Part shown: piece after piece, positions 5,335-13,449 of the stretch
Numbering within the stretch: position 1 is the stretch's first letter
Layout: each line of letters opens with the position of its first letter
NCBI GenBank assembly: GCA_965178525.1
Contig: CBCXVS010000164.1
Coordinates: forward strand, 1 to 16,832
Length of the DNA: 16,832 nucleotides
Origin: CBCXVS01 sp965178525
Lineage (GTDB): Bacteria > Tectomicrobia > Entotheonellia > Entotheonellales > Entotheonellaceae
Direction: 5' to 3'
Position numbers and translations under genes: made by a program
The notes under the pieces: model-generated
What the model was told of the DNA's origin: nothing
Databases searched by the model: none
Seen by the model: only the letters and a program-made list of their open reading frames with translations

Positions 5335-5979
5335 TTACCGATATGCCGTCTCCCAGCCCCAAGCGCCCCCGCCAGAGCCACGGGCCGCGATACGCTGCCG
5401 CACCACATTCGCCACCTCTTCGGCGTCACCGGCCACGAGCGCCTTCGTGGCGCACACCGAGGCGCACATCGGCAGCTTGCCCTCCGCAATGCGATTGGCC
5501 CCATAGAGCCGCTGCTCGCGCTCCGAGAACGGCTCCTCAGGACCGCCGGCACAGTAGGTGCACTTGTCCATCACACCGCGCGCGCCAAAAGGCGACGCCT
5601 TGGGAAACTGCGGCGCCCCAAAGGGGCAGGCATAGAGACAATAGCCGCAGCCGATACAGGTCTCCTTATTGACCTGCACAATGCCATCCGGGCGGTGGTA
5701 CAACGCATCCACCGGACACACCGCCACGCACGGCGCTTTGGAACAATGCATACAGGGCACGGCCACGTTGGTCTCACCCGGTTCGCCCTCATTGATGGTG
5801 ACGACACGGATGCGGGCAATGCCCTCGGGCACGTTGTTCTCATTCTTACACGCCACCTCACAGCCGCCGCACTCGATGCAGCGTTTGACATCGACATAGA
5901 ACTTCATGCGGGCAGGCGCATGCTTCAGTTGCGGGCCTTCGGCCTCTCTGAAGGGGATAGTCACTTGCGTCTGAGCCAT
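5335..5979 (-). CDS. fdhB: Formate dehydrogenase iron-sulfur (beta) subunit
   Basis: A 214-aa electron-transfer subunit with 16 cysteines arranged for four [4Fe-4S] clusters: Cys34/37/40/44 (CIECGGCEVAC), Cys76/79/84/88 (CMHCSKAPCVAVCP), Cys108/111/114/118 (CIGCGYCLYACP) and Cys140/143/172/176 (CTYC, then CASVC). This is the FdnH/FdhB/DMSO reductase beta pattern. There is no Tat signal, so it presumably crosses the membrane as a complex with Tat-bearing FdhA. It also lacks the C-terminal membrane helix of FdnH, consistent with use of a NrfD-type anchor. A GAGGAGG site lies 7 nt before the ATG, 17 bp after the fdhA stop. It carries electrons from FdhA to the quinone-reactive subunit. Confidence 0.95.
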   Translation of the reverse strand: MAQTQVTIPFREAEGPQLKHAPARMKFYVDVKRCIECGGCEVACKNENNVPEGIARIRVVTINEGEPGETNVAVPCMHCSKAPCVAVCPVDALYHRPDGIVQVNKETCIGCGYCLYACPFGAPQFPKASPFGARGVMDKCTYCAGGPEEPFSEREQRLYGANRIAEGKLPMCASVCATKALVAGDAEEVANVVRQRIAARGSGGGAWGWETAYR

Positions 5980-5996
5980 GGGTCGTCCTCCTCAGG

Positions 5997-8831
5997 TTAG
6001 GCCTTTTTGATGCGGCACAGACCGGTTTTGGTTTCCTGCATCTGCGTCACCCGATCATAGCCATAATTCGTTACCGTATTCGCCGATTCGCCCAAGCCAT
6101 AGGGCACGTACCCTTTCGGATACTTGCCGGCGATGGACTTGCCCTCAAACATGCCGCCCCAATGGAAGGGCAGATAGATCATATCGGGACTCACCCGCTT
6201 GGTGATTTTGGCTTTGACCTTGACACGGCTCGGTTTGCCATCCAGGTCCTCAGGGCTTTCGATCCACACCCAATCCCCATGCTTGATGCGATGATCATTG
6301 GCCATTTTGGGATGGATCTCGGCGTACATCTCCGGCTGCAACTCCACCAGCCACCAGCAGTTGCGTTCGCTATTACCGCCGCCCTCGAATTCGACTTGAC
6401 GGCCCGTGCTGAGAATGATCGGAAAGTCCTTGGCCCAGTCCGCTTTTTGCAGGCTTTTGTAGAGTGTCGGCACGCGGTAATGGTCCTTCACATCATCGTA
6501 CGTCGGCCACTTCTCGACCAGGTCGGGCCGCGGGCTATGAATCGGCTCGTGATGCCGCGGCACATTGTCCTCCGGGATATTCCAGGAATTGAAGCGGGCC
6601 CGGCCATTGCCGTAGGGCGCCAACCCCTTGGCCATGGCCTCCGCAAACACCTTGCCCGTGAGGTCGGTCTTCCAATCCTGCAGCTCCGCATAGCCAGCGT
6701 TGACCGCGCTTCCCGGCGGCACCGAGCCATCGGCCGCCAGCAGCGTATCGCCATCCGGCGCTTGCGTGCCCCAACGGGCGCGAAAGCCCATGCCGCCCTC
6801 CATCACCGGAACATCGGTACGGTAGAGGATGTGCGTGCCCGGATGTTGGTCCGTCCAGCACGGCCACGGCAAGCCCCACTGCTCGCCATGCACGGGGCCG
6901 CCAGCCGCTTTTTTCGTCTTCACATCAAACGCGTGCGCCCACTCGTGCTGGCGCTTCATGCGCTCGTAGGTTTGCCCGGTCATGCCAATCGTGCGCATGC
7001 CGAGGTTCCACTCGCCGATAATCGAGGCAAAGGTCGCCTCCGGCAGCTCGTTCACCCCCTGCATGCTCGCCGGTACGCCTTTCCAAACCGCCTGGGTATT
7101 CTTGGCGAAATCATCTTTGAAGCCCAACCGTTCGGCCAAGTCCAGGATGATCGCCAGGTCCGTGCGCGCTTCCCAGACCGGGGACACGACGCGGTCGCGC
7201 CACTGGATATCCCGGTTGGAATTGGTCACGGAGCCGGGTTGTTCATAGATCGTAGACGCCGGCAACATATAGACCCCATCCTGGCGATCCGGCAGCACCG
7301 AGGTGGTGGTCACGAACGGATCGATATCCACCAACAGCTCCACCTTCTCCAGCGCCCGCTTGACGCGGTCCATTTGCGACTCACAGTTCGACGAATGGCC
7401 CCAGTAGAAGACCGCCTGGACGTTGACATCCTGCCCCAGCTCCTCCGGGCTCATCAGCACGCCCTCGTACCAGCGCGCCACGGTGAAGCCGACTTTATTC
7501 ATCATTTTTTGATCGGCAAAGCGCGACTTGAGCCACTCCGGGTCCACCCCCCAAACATTGGCCCAATGCGTCCAGGCGCCGGCACCGAGGCCGTAATAGC
7601 CGGGCAGGGTGTTGGATAGCACGCCAAGATCCGTGGCGCCTTGCACGTTGTCGTGCCCGCGGAACACGTTGGCGCCACCACCCGGCACCCCGATGTTGCC
7701 CAGCACGAGCTGCAGCGCGCAGTACGACCGCGTCATCGATGTGCCGTTGGTATGCTGCGTCCCGCCCATAGCCCAGATGACGGTGCCAGGCCGGTTATCG
7801 GCGAGCGTCCGCGCCGTGCGCTCCAACTGCGCCTTGGGCACGCCGGTAATGTCCTCGACCGTGTCGGGATCGTACTTCGCCACCTCGTCCACCAAATATT
7901 GCAGACCGTAGGTGCGCTCATTCAGCATGCGTTTGTCTTCCCAGCCATTCTTCAAGATGATGTAGATCAACCCGTAGATAAAGGCCACATCCGTGCCGGA
8001 ACGGATGCGCACGAATTGGTTGGCAAACGCCGCCGTCTTGCTGAAGCGCGGCTCGGATACGATGACCTGCGCCCGGTTCACCTCCTTGGCGGTGAGGATG
8101 TGCTGCATCGCAATCGGGTGTGAGGTACAGACATTCTCGCCGATGATCAGGATGCTGCGGCTGTTGCGGATGTCATTCATGGAGTTGGTCATCGCCCCGT
8201 AGCCCCAGACATTGGCGAGACCGGCAACTGTGGTGGAATGGCAGATGCGGGCCTGGTGATCGATATTATTCGAGCCCCAGAAGGCGGCAAACTTCCGCAG
8301 GGCATAGGCGGTCTCATTGTTATGATGGGCCGAGCCCAGCAGCATCAGGGCATCCGGACCATGCTGCTGACGGATCGCTTGCAGCTTGTCCACGATCTCC
8401 GTCAGGGCCTGCTCCCACGATAGGCGTTTCCATTTGCCGCCTTCCAGCTTCATGGGATAGCGCAAGCGCTTCTCACTGATGACGTGCTCACGGGCCGCCG
8501 CGCCCTTGGAGCAGAGGCTGCCGAGATTGATCGGATGCTCAAACCAGGGCTCCTGGCTGACCCACACGTCATTTTGCACTTCCCCGATGAAGCCGCAACC
8601 GACGGCGCAGTTGCCACAGATCGTTTTGTGTTGCTCGTATTGCGGCGCCTTGGGCTGTTCTTCGGCGGCCTCCACTTCCCGCACCAATGACGGGGCGGCC
8701 GTCGCTGCCAGCCCCATACCCAGGCCAGCCGCGCGCAGGAAATGGCGGCGGTCGACGCGCGGATTCAACGCCTTCGGCCATGCAGAAGACGACGTAAGCG
8801 CATCCTGGCGCTGCGTTCGGATGAGTTTCAT
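5997..8831 (-). CDS. fdhA: Formate dehydrogenase catalytic (alpha) subunit, Tat-exported, Cys form
   Basis: A 944-aa molybdopterin oxidoreductase of the FdnG/FdhA group. A twin-arginine signal (DRRHFLRAAGLGMGLAATAA, 27-46) is followed by a [4Fe-4S] site at Cys72, Cys75, Cys79 and Cys107 (ICGNCAVGCGF, then GSLCSKG). The metal ligand is Cys197 in QARICHSTTVAGLANVWGYG, coded by TGC at 8243-8241; this position is selenocysteine in E. coli FdnG. The FDH-type neighbourhood Cys-His-(S/G)-x-T-V and GAMTNSMNDI, with GGANVFRGHDNVQGATDLG further on, supports formate rather than nitrate or another substrate. The C-terminal cofactor-binding part includes LSTGRQVEFEGGGNSERN and the end region NTVTNYGYDR. 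It oxidises formate to CO2 on the periplasmic side. GGAGGAG lies just upstream of the ATG. It is followed directly by fdhB. Confidence 0.96.
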   Translation of the reverse strand: MKLIRTQRQDALTSSSAWPKALNPRVDRRHFLRAAGLGMGLAATAAPSLVREVEAAEEQPKAPQYEQHKTICGNCAVGCGFIGEVQNDVWVSQEPWFEHPINLGSLCSKGAAAREHVISEKRLRYPMKLEGGKWKRLSWEQALTEIVDKLQAIRQQHGPDALMLLGSAHHNNETAYALRKFAAFWGSNNIDHQARICHSTTVAGLANVWGYGAMTNSMNDIRNSRSILIIGENVCTSHPIAMQHILTAKEVNRAQVIVSEPRFSKTAAFANQFVRIRSGTDVAFIYGLIYIILKNGWEDKRMLNERTYGLQYLVDEVAKYDPDTVEDITGVPKAQLERTARTLADNRPGTVIWAMGGTQHTNGTSMTRSYCALQLVLGNIGVPGGGANVFRGHDNVQGATDLGVLSNTLPGYYGLGAGAWTHWANVWGVDPEWLKSRFADQKMMNKVGFTVARWYEGVLMSPEELGQDVNVQAVFYWGHSSNCESQMDRVKRALEKVELLVDIDPFVTTTSVLPDRQDGVYMLPASTIYEQPGSVTNSNRDIQWRDRVVSPVWEARTDLAIILDLAERLGFKDDFAKNTQAVWKGVPASMQGVNELPEATFASIIGEWNLGMRTIGMTGQTYERMKRQHEWAHAFDVKTKKAAGGPVHGEQWGLPWPCWTDQHPGTHILYRTDVPVMEGGMGFRARWGTQAPDGDTLLAADGSVPPGSAVNAGYAELQDWKTDLTGKVFAEAMAKGLAPYGNGRARFNSWNIPEDNVPRHHEPIHSPRPDLVEKWPTYDDVKDHYRVPTLYKSLQKADWAKDFPIILSTGRQVEFEGGGNSERNCWWLVELQPEMYAEIHPKMANDHRIKHGDWVWIESPEDLDGKPSRVKVKAKITKRVSPDMIYLPFHWGGMFEGKSIAGKYPKGYVPYGLGESANTVTNYGYDRVTQMQETKTGLCRIKKA

Positions 8832-8911
8832 CCCGTCTCCTCCTCAGGTATATTGTTGCAGCCTCGCTGCCAGAGCGGCGCCAACCGGCTCGGACAGCCT
8901 GCCGGTTCCCC

Positions 8912-9121
8912 CTACTGATAGAGTGTTTTGTAATACCGCTCCGCCTCCGCCGTGCGGCGATAGAGAATCGGTTCCTTCGCCGGCACATGCGGCGCTTTGT
9001 GGGCGGCGCGGGCACGTTTCGGGGCCGACAGCAACGCCGTCACCCCACCCACCGCTGCGATCAAACCGGTAAGGAACGTGCGCCGGGGTGGTCCCCCATT
9101 CACCTGCGTGTTGTGCTCCAT
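8912..9121 (-). CDS. FDH-region Tat-signal small protein
   Basis: A 69-aa protein beginning MEHNTQVNGGPPRRTFLTGL, with a twin-arginine motif (RRTFLTG), a hydrophobic stretch LIAAVGGVTALL, an ARA-type cleavage region and a short mature tail ending YRRTAEAERYYKTLYQ. This is the layout of the formate dehydrogenase region TAT target family, small exported proteins encoded next to fdh genes whose exact role in FDH assembly or electron transfer is unclear. I chose ATG 9121 because AAGGGG precedes it at normal spacing; an in-frame ATG at 9142 has no ribosome site. It lies 80 bp upstream of fdhA. Confidence 0.85.
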   Translation of the reverse strand: MEHNTQVNGGPPRRTFLTGLIAAVGGVTALLSAPKRARAAHKAPHVPAKEPILYRRTAEAERYYKTLYQ

Positions 9122-9153
9122 CCCTTTCCCCTTCTTCCCCATGACGGAAAACG

Positions 9154-9402
9154 TCAGCTCACACAGACCAACGAGGCACAGGTACAGCTCCCATCCGCGT
9201 CGTGTGCCGCTACGTCGATCTCCACAAAATACCCCTCGTACAGGTCCTCCAACTCGCCTCCCATCGTCCCCATGGTCTCGGGCTCGGCCACTTCAATCAG
9301 GGCATCTGCGGGAAACGTGACGACCATGTCTTGGCCATCCGCCGTCGCAATCACGGCCCTGCGATTCGCCACGTCGAGTGTCTTAATGCGGCCTGTAATC
9401 AT
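9154..9402 (-). CDS. Small conserved-looking FDH-cluster protein, unknown function
   Basis: An 82-aa acidic protein beginning MITGRIKTLDVANRRAVIAT and containing VTFPADALIEVAEPETMGTM, GGELEDLYEGYFVEIDV and a C-terminal DGSCTCASLVCVS. The alternating beta-strand pattern suggests a small OB- or SH3-like barrel, and three Cys near the end (CTC and VC) could bind metal or form a thiol pair. I chose ATG 9402 because AAGGAG lies 9 nt upstream; ATG 9411 would have no gap to that site. It overlaps the 3' end of the TorD-like gene by 20 nt. I cannot name the family; position between the chaperone and the Tat-signal protein points to a role in FDH assembly (inference). Confidence 0.72.
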   Translation of the reverse strand: MITGRIKTLDVANRRAVIATADGQDMVVTFPADALIEVAEPETMGTMGGELEDLYEGYFVEIDVAAHDADGSCTCASLVCVS

Positions 9403-10141
9403 GGCTGTCATCTCCTTTTCCCTCTTTATACAGGTCAAACGTCGGCCCCTGCCACGCCGAACGTGCCCCGTACCGTTGCCGGGCCTCCTCAAGTGTCAGC
9501 ACGGGCTCGATGCCCCACTCCCGAAAGAGCTGCCGCTCCAGGTCGAGAAAACCCCGCAAGAGCATGGCGGCGCCACGGTAAAAGCGCGCCCCTTGGGCCT
9601 GTTCCATATCCTGTGCGCAGGTAGGCGCCCAGACGAGCACATGCTCTTTGAGACAGGTGACCTGCAGCCGCAGCCAACGACGTTCCTCGTCCGCACTGGC
9701 CGCCGCCATTTGCTTGCTCACCAACCAACGCATCACCTCCAACTCGAAGGCTAGGACGTCCTCTGGTTCCGCAAAATCCCGATCCTGCTTCTCTAAGCCG
9801 AGCTGTTGGAGAAAACGGCGCAACGCGATGAGAGGCGCCCGAAATAGATGTCCGGTGAGATAATAGGAAGCGTAGGGATTGACTTCCGGGCCGAAGGGGC
9901 CAAGAAAGATCTGGGTAAACTCCTCGGCGACCGCCTCCGGTGTGTCGTCGATCAAGTAGCTTTGGATGGCGCGCCAACCGGCGCCCAGCAGAGGATGGAC
10001 GGCGGCGGCGGCGGCAATGCGGCCGGCCATATCGTCCTGCAAGGCGGCAATCATGGATGCGTCGGGCTCGGCGCACCAAAGCCGTACAAAGAGGCTGTAA
10101 TACGTATGACGGAACCGGACGAGTTCGGTGTCTCCGAGCAT
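9383..10141 (-). CDS. TorD/DmsD-family chaperone for FdhA
   Basis: A 252-aa all-helical cytoplasmic protein. TorD-family landmarks are the N-terminal YYSLFVRLWCAEPD, the central EEFTQIFLGPFGPEVNPYAS (the usual Y/F-x-x-L-F-x-G-P-x-x-P-x-P-Y-x-S motif), LEKQDRDFAEPEDVLAFELE (usual EPxDHLAxELE; His is Val here) and KEHVLVWAPTCAQDM near the C-terminus (usual LxxWxPxFxxxL). Such chaperones bind the Tat signal of a molybdoenzyme and hold it until cofactor insertion is complete; here the client should be FdhA. A GAGG site is 6 nt before the ATG, which lies 16 bp after the previous stop. Confidence 0.88.
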   Translation of the reverse strand: MLGDTELVRFRHTYYSLFVRLWCAEPDASMIAALQDDMAGRIAAAAAVHPLLGAGWRAIQSYLIDDTPEAVAEEFTQIFLGPFGPEVNPYASYYLTGHLFRAPLIALRRFLQQLGLEKQDRDFAEPEDVLAFELEVMRWLVSKQMAAASADEERRWLRLQVTCLKEHVLVWAPTCAQDMEQAQGARFYRGAAMLLRGFLDLERQLFREWGIEPVLTLEEARQRYGARSAWQGPTFDLYKEGKGDDSHDYRPH

Positions 10142-10157
10142 TTCGGGCCTCGCCTCA

Positions 10158-10586
10158 TCATTCCTCGAGTGACCCGGCTTCTTCTTCGAACAACCGATCT
10201 AAGGCTTGATCGATAAACGTTTTGTAGGCCAGGCTATCTTCCAACGGCGCATCGTCATGCTGCCGCCGGGCGGCGATCTCTTCTTGGAGCGCGCCCTGTA
10301 CGGCGGCTTCGATGCGCCCGAACAGGGACGTCTCCGGCGATACATCACGCGCCACCACCTCGGCGGCCCACCAACGCTCCCAAATATCCCGATACGGTCC
10401 CCGCTCCGGGAAGCGCCCAGCATGCCGAGAGGCTTGTGGCGTATCCAGGTCCAGGGTATCCTGCAGATCGGTGACGTCTCGCCACTTTTGCAAGGCCAGA
10501 TGACGCCGATACGCATCTAGCGCCGCATCCATGAATTCCTTGCCTTGCCGCCGTCCCTTCCCCCGTCTGCGTCGGCGCTCGCTCAT
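10158..10586 (-). CDS. Hypothetical protein in the FDH maturation cluster (142 aa)
   Basis: I do not recognise this protein. It has a strongly basic N-terminus (MSERRRRRGKGRRQGKEF), then a mostly helical body with LDAYRRHLALQKWRDVTDLQ, ERGPYRDIWERWWAAEVVAR and an acidic C-terminal tail (FEEEAGSLEE). There are no cysteines, signal peptide or membrane segments. Its ATG overlaps the fdhD stop in a 4-bp ATGA arrangement (10586-10583), so it is translationally coupled to fdhD, and the TorD-like gene follows after 16 bp. Context suggests a cytoplasmic FDH accessory factor; the sequence itself gives no function. Confidence 0.75.
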   Translation of the reverse strand: MSERRRRRGKGRRQGKEFMDAALDAYRRHLALQKWRDVTDLQDTLDLDTPQASRHAGRFPERGPYRDIWERWWAAEVVARDVSPETSLFGRIEAAVQGALQEEIAARRQHDDAPLEDSLAYKTFIDQALDRLFEEEAGSLEE

Positions 10587-11371
10587 ATCGCCTCGTCCTC
10601 CGCGCTGTCCGCGGCGCCATTTTGAGGCACCAGGCGTTCCGGGTGGGTATACACATTAAAGCTGTTGCGCCGCACGTAGCCGATCACGGTGATGCCCAGA
10701 CGCTTCGCCGCCTCGATGGACAGGGTCGTGGGAGACGTGCGCGAGATGACAAACGGCGTCCCCATATGCGCGCCCTTGCGCAGCATCTCCGACGAAATAC
10801 GCCCCGAGCTGAGGAGGATACGTCCTTCTGTCCGTATGCCTTTGAGGAGCGCCTCCCCCAAAATTTTGTCCAGAGCATTATGCCGTCCCACATCCTCAGC
10901 CAAGAGCAGCACCTGGTGTCCATCACTCAAGGCCGCCGCATGAATGCCACGCGACGCCTGGTACATCGTGGCGCCATCCATCAGTTGTTGCATGAGCGGA
11001 AAAATCTGCGCCGGGCTCAACGCCGTATCGCCGGGCAGTAGGGGATAGTGGGAGATACGCAGCGTGAACGTCAGCCCCATACCGCAACCGGACGTAAACA
11101 CCCGCTTTTTCGGTTGCACCAACTCGGTGGCAAGTTCGACTTCCACCATGCCGTTTTCCGGATCGACATCGAGTTCGCGGATATCTTCAGGACCCTGAAT
11201 GATCCCTTCAAACGCCAAAAATCCTACCGTCAGGTCGTCCATCTTCACCGGGGTGCACATAAATGTCGCCAACTCCACACCATTGGCCACAATCGTTAGG
11301 GGTTGTTCCCGCACAACCGGCTTCTCGAACTGCGTAAACTGCCCGTTTTCATACCGGTAAATATATGGCAT
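10583..11371 (-). CDS. fdhD: Formate dehydrogenase accessory sulfurtransferase FdhD
   Basis: A 262-aa protein of the FdhD family, which carries sulfur from the cysteine desulfurase IscS to the molybdenum cofactor of formate dehydrogenase, a step needed for activity. Family features are REQPLTIVANGVELATFMCT (21-40), the Cys-loop FTSGCGMGLTF with a single Cys96 (the SGCG form rather than the CxxC of E. coli), DVGRHNALDKILGEAL (160-175) and ILLSSGRISSEMLRKGAHMG (185-204), followed by SRTSPTTLSIEAAKRLGIT. It starts 27 bp after the large iron-sulfur gene and overlaps the next gene by 4 bp. Confidence 0.95.
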   Translation of the reverse strand: MPYIYRYENGQFTQFEKPVVREQPLTIVANGVELATFMCTPVKMDDLTVGFLAFEGIIQGPEDIRELDVDPENGMVEVELATELVQPKKRVFTSGCGMGLTFTLRISHYPLLPGDTALSPAQIFPLMQQLMDGATMYQASRGIHAAALSDGHQVLLLAEDVGRHNALDKILGEALLKGIRTEGRILLSSGRISSEMLRKGAHMGTPFVISRTSPTTLSIEAAKRLGITVIGYVRRNSFNVYTHPERLVPQNGAADSAEDEAI

Positions 11372-11398
11372 GCTCCCACACCCTTGGCGGACCCGAGG

Positions 11399-13348
11399 TT
11401 ACGGTTCCCAGCCTTTTTCCACTTCCTTCATCGCGGCCACAGCCCGGCAGTCCGGACACATGCGCAACAGTGACCGGCGCGTATCCGTCAAGGCGTCAAG
11501 CACGGATTCAAGTGACAAGACCTTGGCCTCAATCGCTTCCAAAGCCTTCCGATTGATATAGAGTTTGCCGCATTGTGCGCATGCCACCATGGCGTCCTGC
11601 ACCACCGTCCGGTGTGCCAGCGCCGCTTGAGTGAAGGCCATCTCCGGTTGCAAAGTAATGACATGTTCAGGACACACCGTCTCACACAAGCCACAGGCGA
11701 TGCAGTCGATCTGCTTGTATTGCAATGACGCGCTGTGTTCCTCATACCGAAACGCGTGCGTCGGGCAGACCTGCACACAGGCGCGGCACATGGTGCAACC
11801 GGTCTCCTGCACCTCCGCCAGGGCAAAGGGATGCGCCGCATCGAGAACTCGACGTCCGGGCTCGCTACCGGTTTGCCGGATGAAACTGGCAATCGCCGCC
11901 GCCATGACGTCCCGGCCGCCCGTCTCAGGCAAGGGCTGCCCATGCCATGTCACGGGCAGCGCGGTCTCAGCAAAATGCGTGAGGTCGGCAAGGCTCTCAA
12001 GCTCTGCTCCTTCCGCAGTCGTCATCAATCGTAAGCGCGCCGCCCCCATCCCGAATGCATCCAGGGTCAGACGGCAAACCTCCATGTTTTGATAGAGCAG
12101 ATCACGCTCGCCGTGAGCGCAGGTGGCACAACCGAGCAGCCCCACACCGGCCGCGCCCAAGTGGAACGCCGCCAGCATATTGGCGTCTGACACATACCGC
12201 AGACAAGGCACTTCAACGGGCAGCACATTGGCCGGGTACTGCCGCCCCAATCGCCCCGCTTCCGCTAAGGTACGACGCCCCTGTTCGCCACAGCGAAAGA
12301 GAATAACGGGGGGTTCCGCATCATAGGATGTAGGCGGCGGCGATAAAAGCGCCGTCAGCCGCGTATCGAGTTCGCGCGGCGATGGGCCGGTGAATTGCAA
12401 AGCGGAGGTCGGACAGGCGGCGACACAGGCGCCACATCCTTCACAGGCCATGTGGTCGACTTGCATGCGGAGATGGTTGTGTGCATCACGACGGACGGCC
12501 TCGTAGGGACACGCGGTGATACAATGTCCACAGGCCTCCTGATCCGCAGCGCCGCCAGCACACACGCCGGCATCGTAACGGACATGCACCACCTTCAGGA
12601 AATCCCCAATGAGATCACGGATGCGCACCGCCAAGGCCTCGAGGTCTTCCGGGCTGGGGTGGGACAGGAGATACCACCCGGTCCGCGGATGGACGGCCGG
12701 GGCGCCATCAGCCGTGATGAGGACGACTTGATCCGCCTCGAACGCTCGGGGAGCCGTGTCTGGGGATGCGGCCTCCTCAACCCGGACGCGGAAATCCCCC
12801 AGGCGGCCCTTGACGTCCACCACATGGCCGGGATAGATCCGAGTCAAAGCGGTCAGGTCATGGACCGATGTTTCGGTCGCCATCACCCCAAACGGCTGCG
12901 CCACATCCCGTAGTTGCTGCGCCAGATGGGTTGCCGCTGAGGGGTCGCCCGCAATCAGAATACGGCCCCCTGCGCTTAACGGGTTATACGCCGGGGCGAT
13001 CTGCGCTTCCGCGCTCTGCATCACCGCCCGTATGAGACGCCTGGCTTTCGCATGGGCCTGCTCAACGGGGTGTACTTGGAAACACTGCTCATGGAGATTC
13101 ACAAAATGGAGCGTTGGAGACGGCGCGCCCATCGCACCCAAGGCGTCCTCGAAGCGGGTAGGCGAGGCGCCACAACTGATCAGGACACGATCGAGCCGTT
13201 CCCGCTGAGCAAGCTCGGCCAATGCGTGTACGTCCGGAGCCGTATGGCTCGCCATCAGGACAAACGGGGTGGGCAGATCGAGCTGGTGCAGGTCGATCGG
13301 GCGCGACTGGTGACAATTACAGAGAAATACCCCCCATTTTGCCGTCAT
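11399..13348 (-). CDS. HdrA/MvhD-like multi-cluster iron-sulfur fusion protein
   Basis: Residue numbers count from the upstream ATG 13381 (660 aa); I prefer ATG 13348 (649 aa), which has a GGGGTG-like site and begins at the conserved GVFLCNCHQ. The N-terminus (about 17-122) resembles the HdrA N-terminal domain (VLISCGASPTRFEDAL, then NLHEQCFQVHP). The HdrA-type FAD region appears reduced. A two-cluster ferredoxin follows (Cys274/284/287/291 and Cys313/316/319/323), then a MvhD/FlpD-like domain (LFRCGEQGRR, VEVPCLRYV, LLGCATCAHGERD; Cys364, 393, 418, 421, 436). A second two-cluster ferredoxin (Cys529/532/535/539 and Cys560/563/566/570) and a C-terminal CxxC...CxxC ribbon (Cys601/604/642/645) complete it. 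It is cytoplasmic, with no signal peptide. MvhD-type domains shuttle electrons to heterodisulfide reductase-like complexes. As first gene of the FDH locus it may link formate electrons to a soluble pathway; partners are not in the window. Confidence 0.88.
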   Translation of the reverse strand: MTAKWGVFLCNCHQSRPIDLHQLDLPTPFVLMASHTAPDVHALAELAQRERLDRVLISCGASPTRFEDALGAMGAPSPTLHFVNLHEQCFQVHPVEQAHAKARRLIRAVMQSAEAQIAPAYNPLSAGGRILIAGDPSAATHLAQQLRDVAQPFGVMATETSVHDLTALTRIYPGHVVDVKGRLGDFRVRVEEAASPDTAPRAFEADQVVLITADGAPAVHPRTGWYLLSHPSPEDLEALAVRIRDLIGDFLKVVHVRYDAGVCAGGAADQEACGHCITACPYEAVRRDAHNHLRMQVDHMACEGCGACVAACPTSALQFTGPSPRELDTRLTALLSPPPTSYDAEPPVILFRCGEQGRRTLAEAGRLGRQYPANVLPVEVPCLRYVSDANMLAAFHLGAAGVGLLGCATCAHGERDLLYQNMEVCRLTLDAFGMGAARLRLMTTAEGAELESLADLTHFAETALPVTWHGQPLPETGGRDVMAAAIASFIRQTGSEPGRRVLDAAHPFALAEVQETGCTMCRACVQVCPTHAFRYEEHSASLQYKQIDCIACGLCETVCPEHVITLQPEMAFTQAALAHRTVVQDAMVACAQCGKLYINRKALEAIEAKVLSLESVLDALTDTRRSLLRMCPDCRAVAAMKEVEKGWEP

Positions 13349-13420
13349 ACGGCACCCCGTTTTTCTTAGATGGGGTAGCATTTTGGATCTATGTGTGGTT
13401 TTTAACTCGACCGCGCATTT

Positions 13421-13449
13421 ACTCTAAAGAGGTCTCTAAGGATTGTCAA
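13421..13449 (-). promoter_or_regulatory. Candidate sigma70-type promoter for the FDH operon
   Basis: On the minus strand TTGACA (13449-13444) is followed after exactly 17 nt by TAGAGT (13426-13421), a perfect -35 and a 4-of-6 -10 box. It lies about 70-100 bp upstream of the first FDH-locus gene, in the only gap between that gene and the histidine kinase. CTCTTTAGAG overlapping the -10 is a partial palindrome that could bind a regulator. Confidence 0.5.

Noticed and set aside
5128..6000. 290-codon plus-strand open frame over fdhB
   Set aside because: Overlaps three well-supported minus-strand genes and shows low-complexity shadow composition.
6162..7619. 485-codon open frame on the plus strand inside fdhA
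   Set aside because: Antisense to a clearly coding molybdoenzyme gene; Arg/His/Pro-rich composition typical of shadow frames in GC-rich DNA.
8241..8243. Selenocysteine codon in fdhA
   Set aside because: The metal-ligand codon at residue 197 is TGC (Cys), not TGA, so no SECIS element or Sec machinery is needed.
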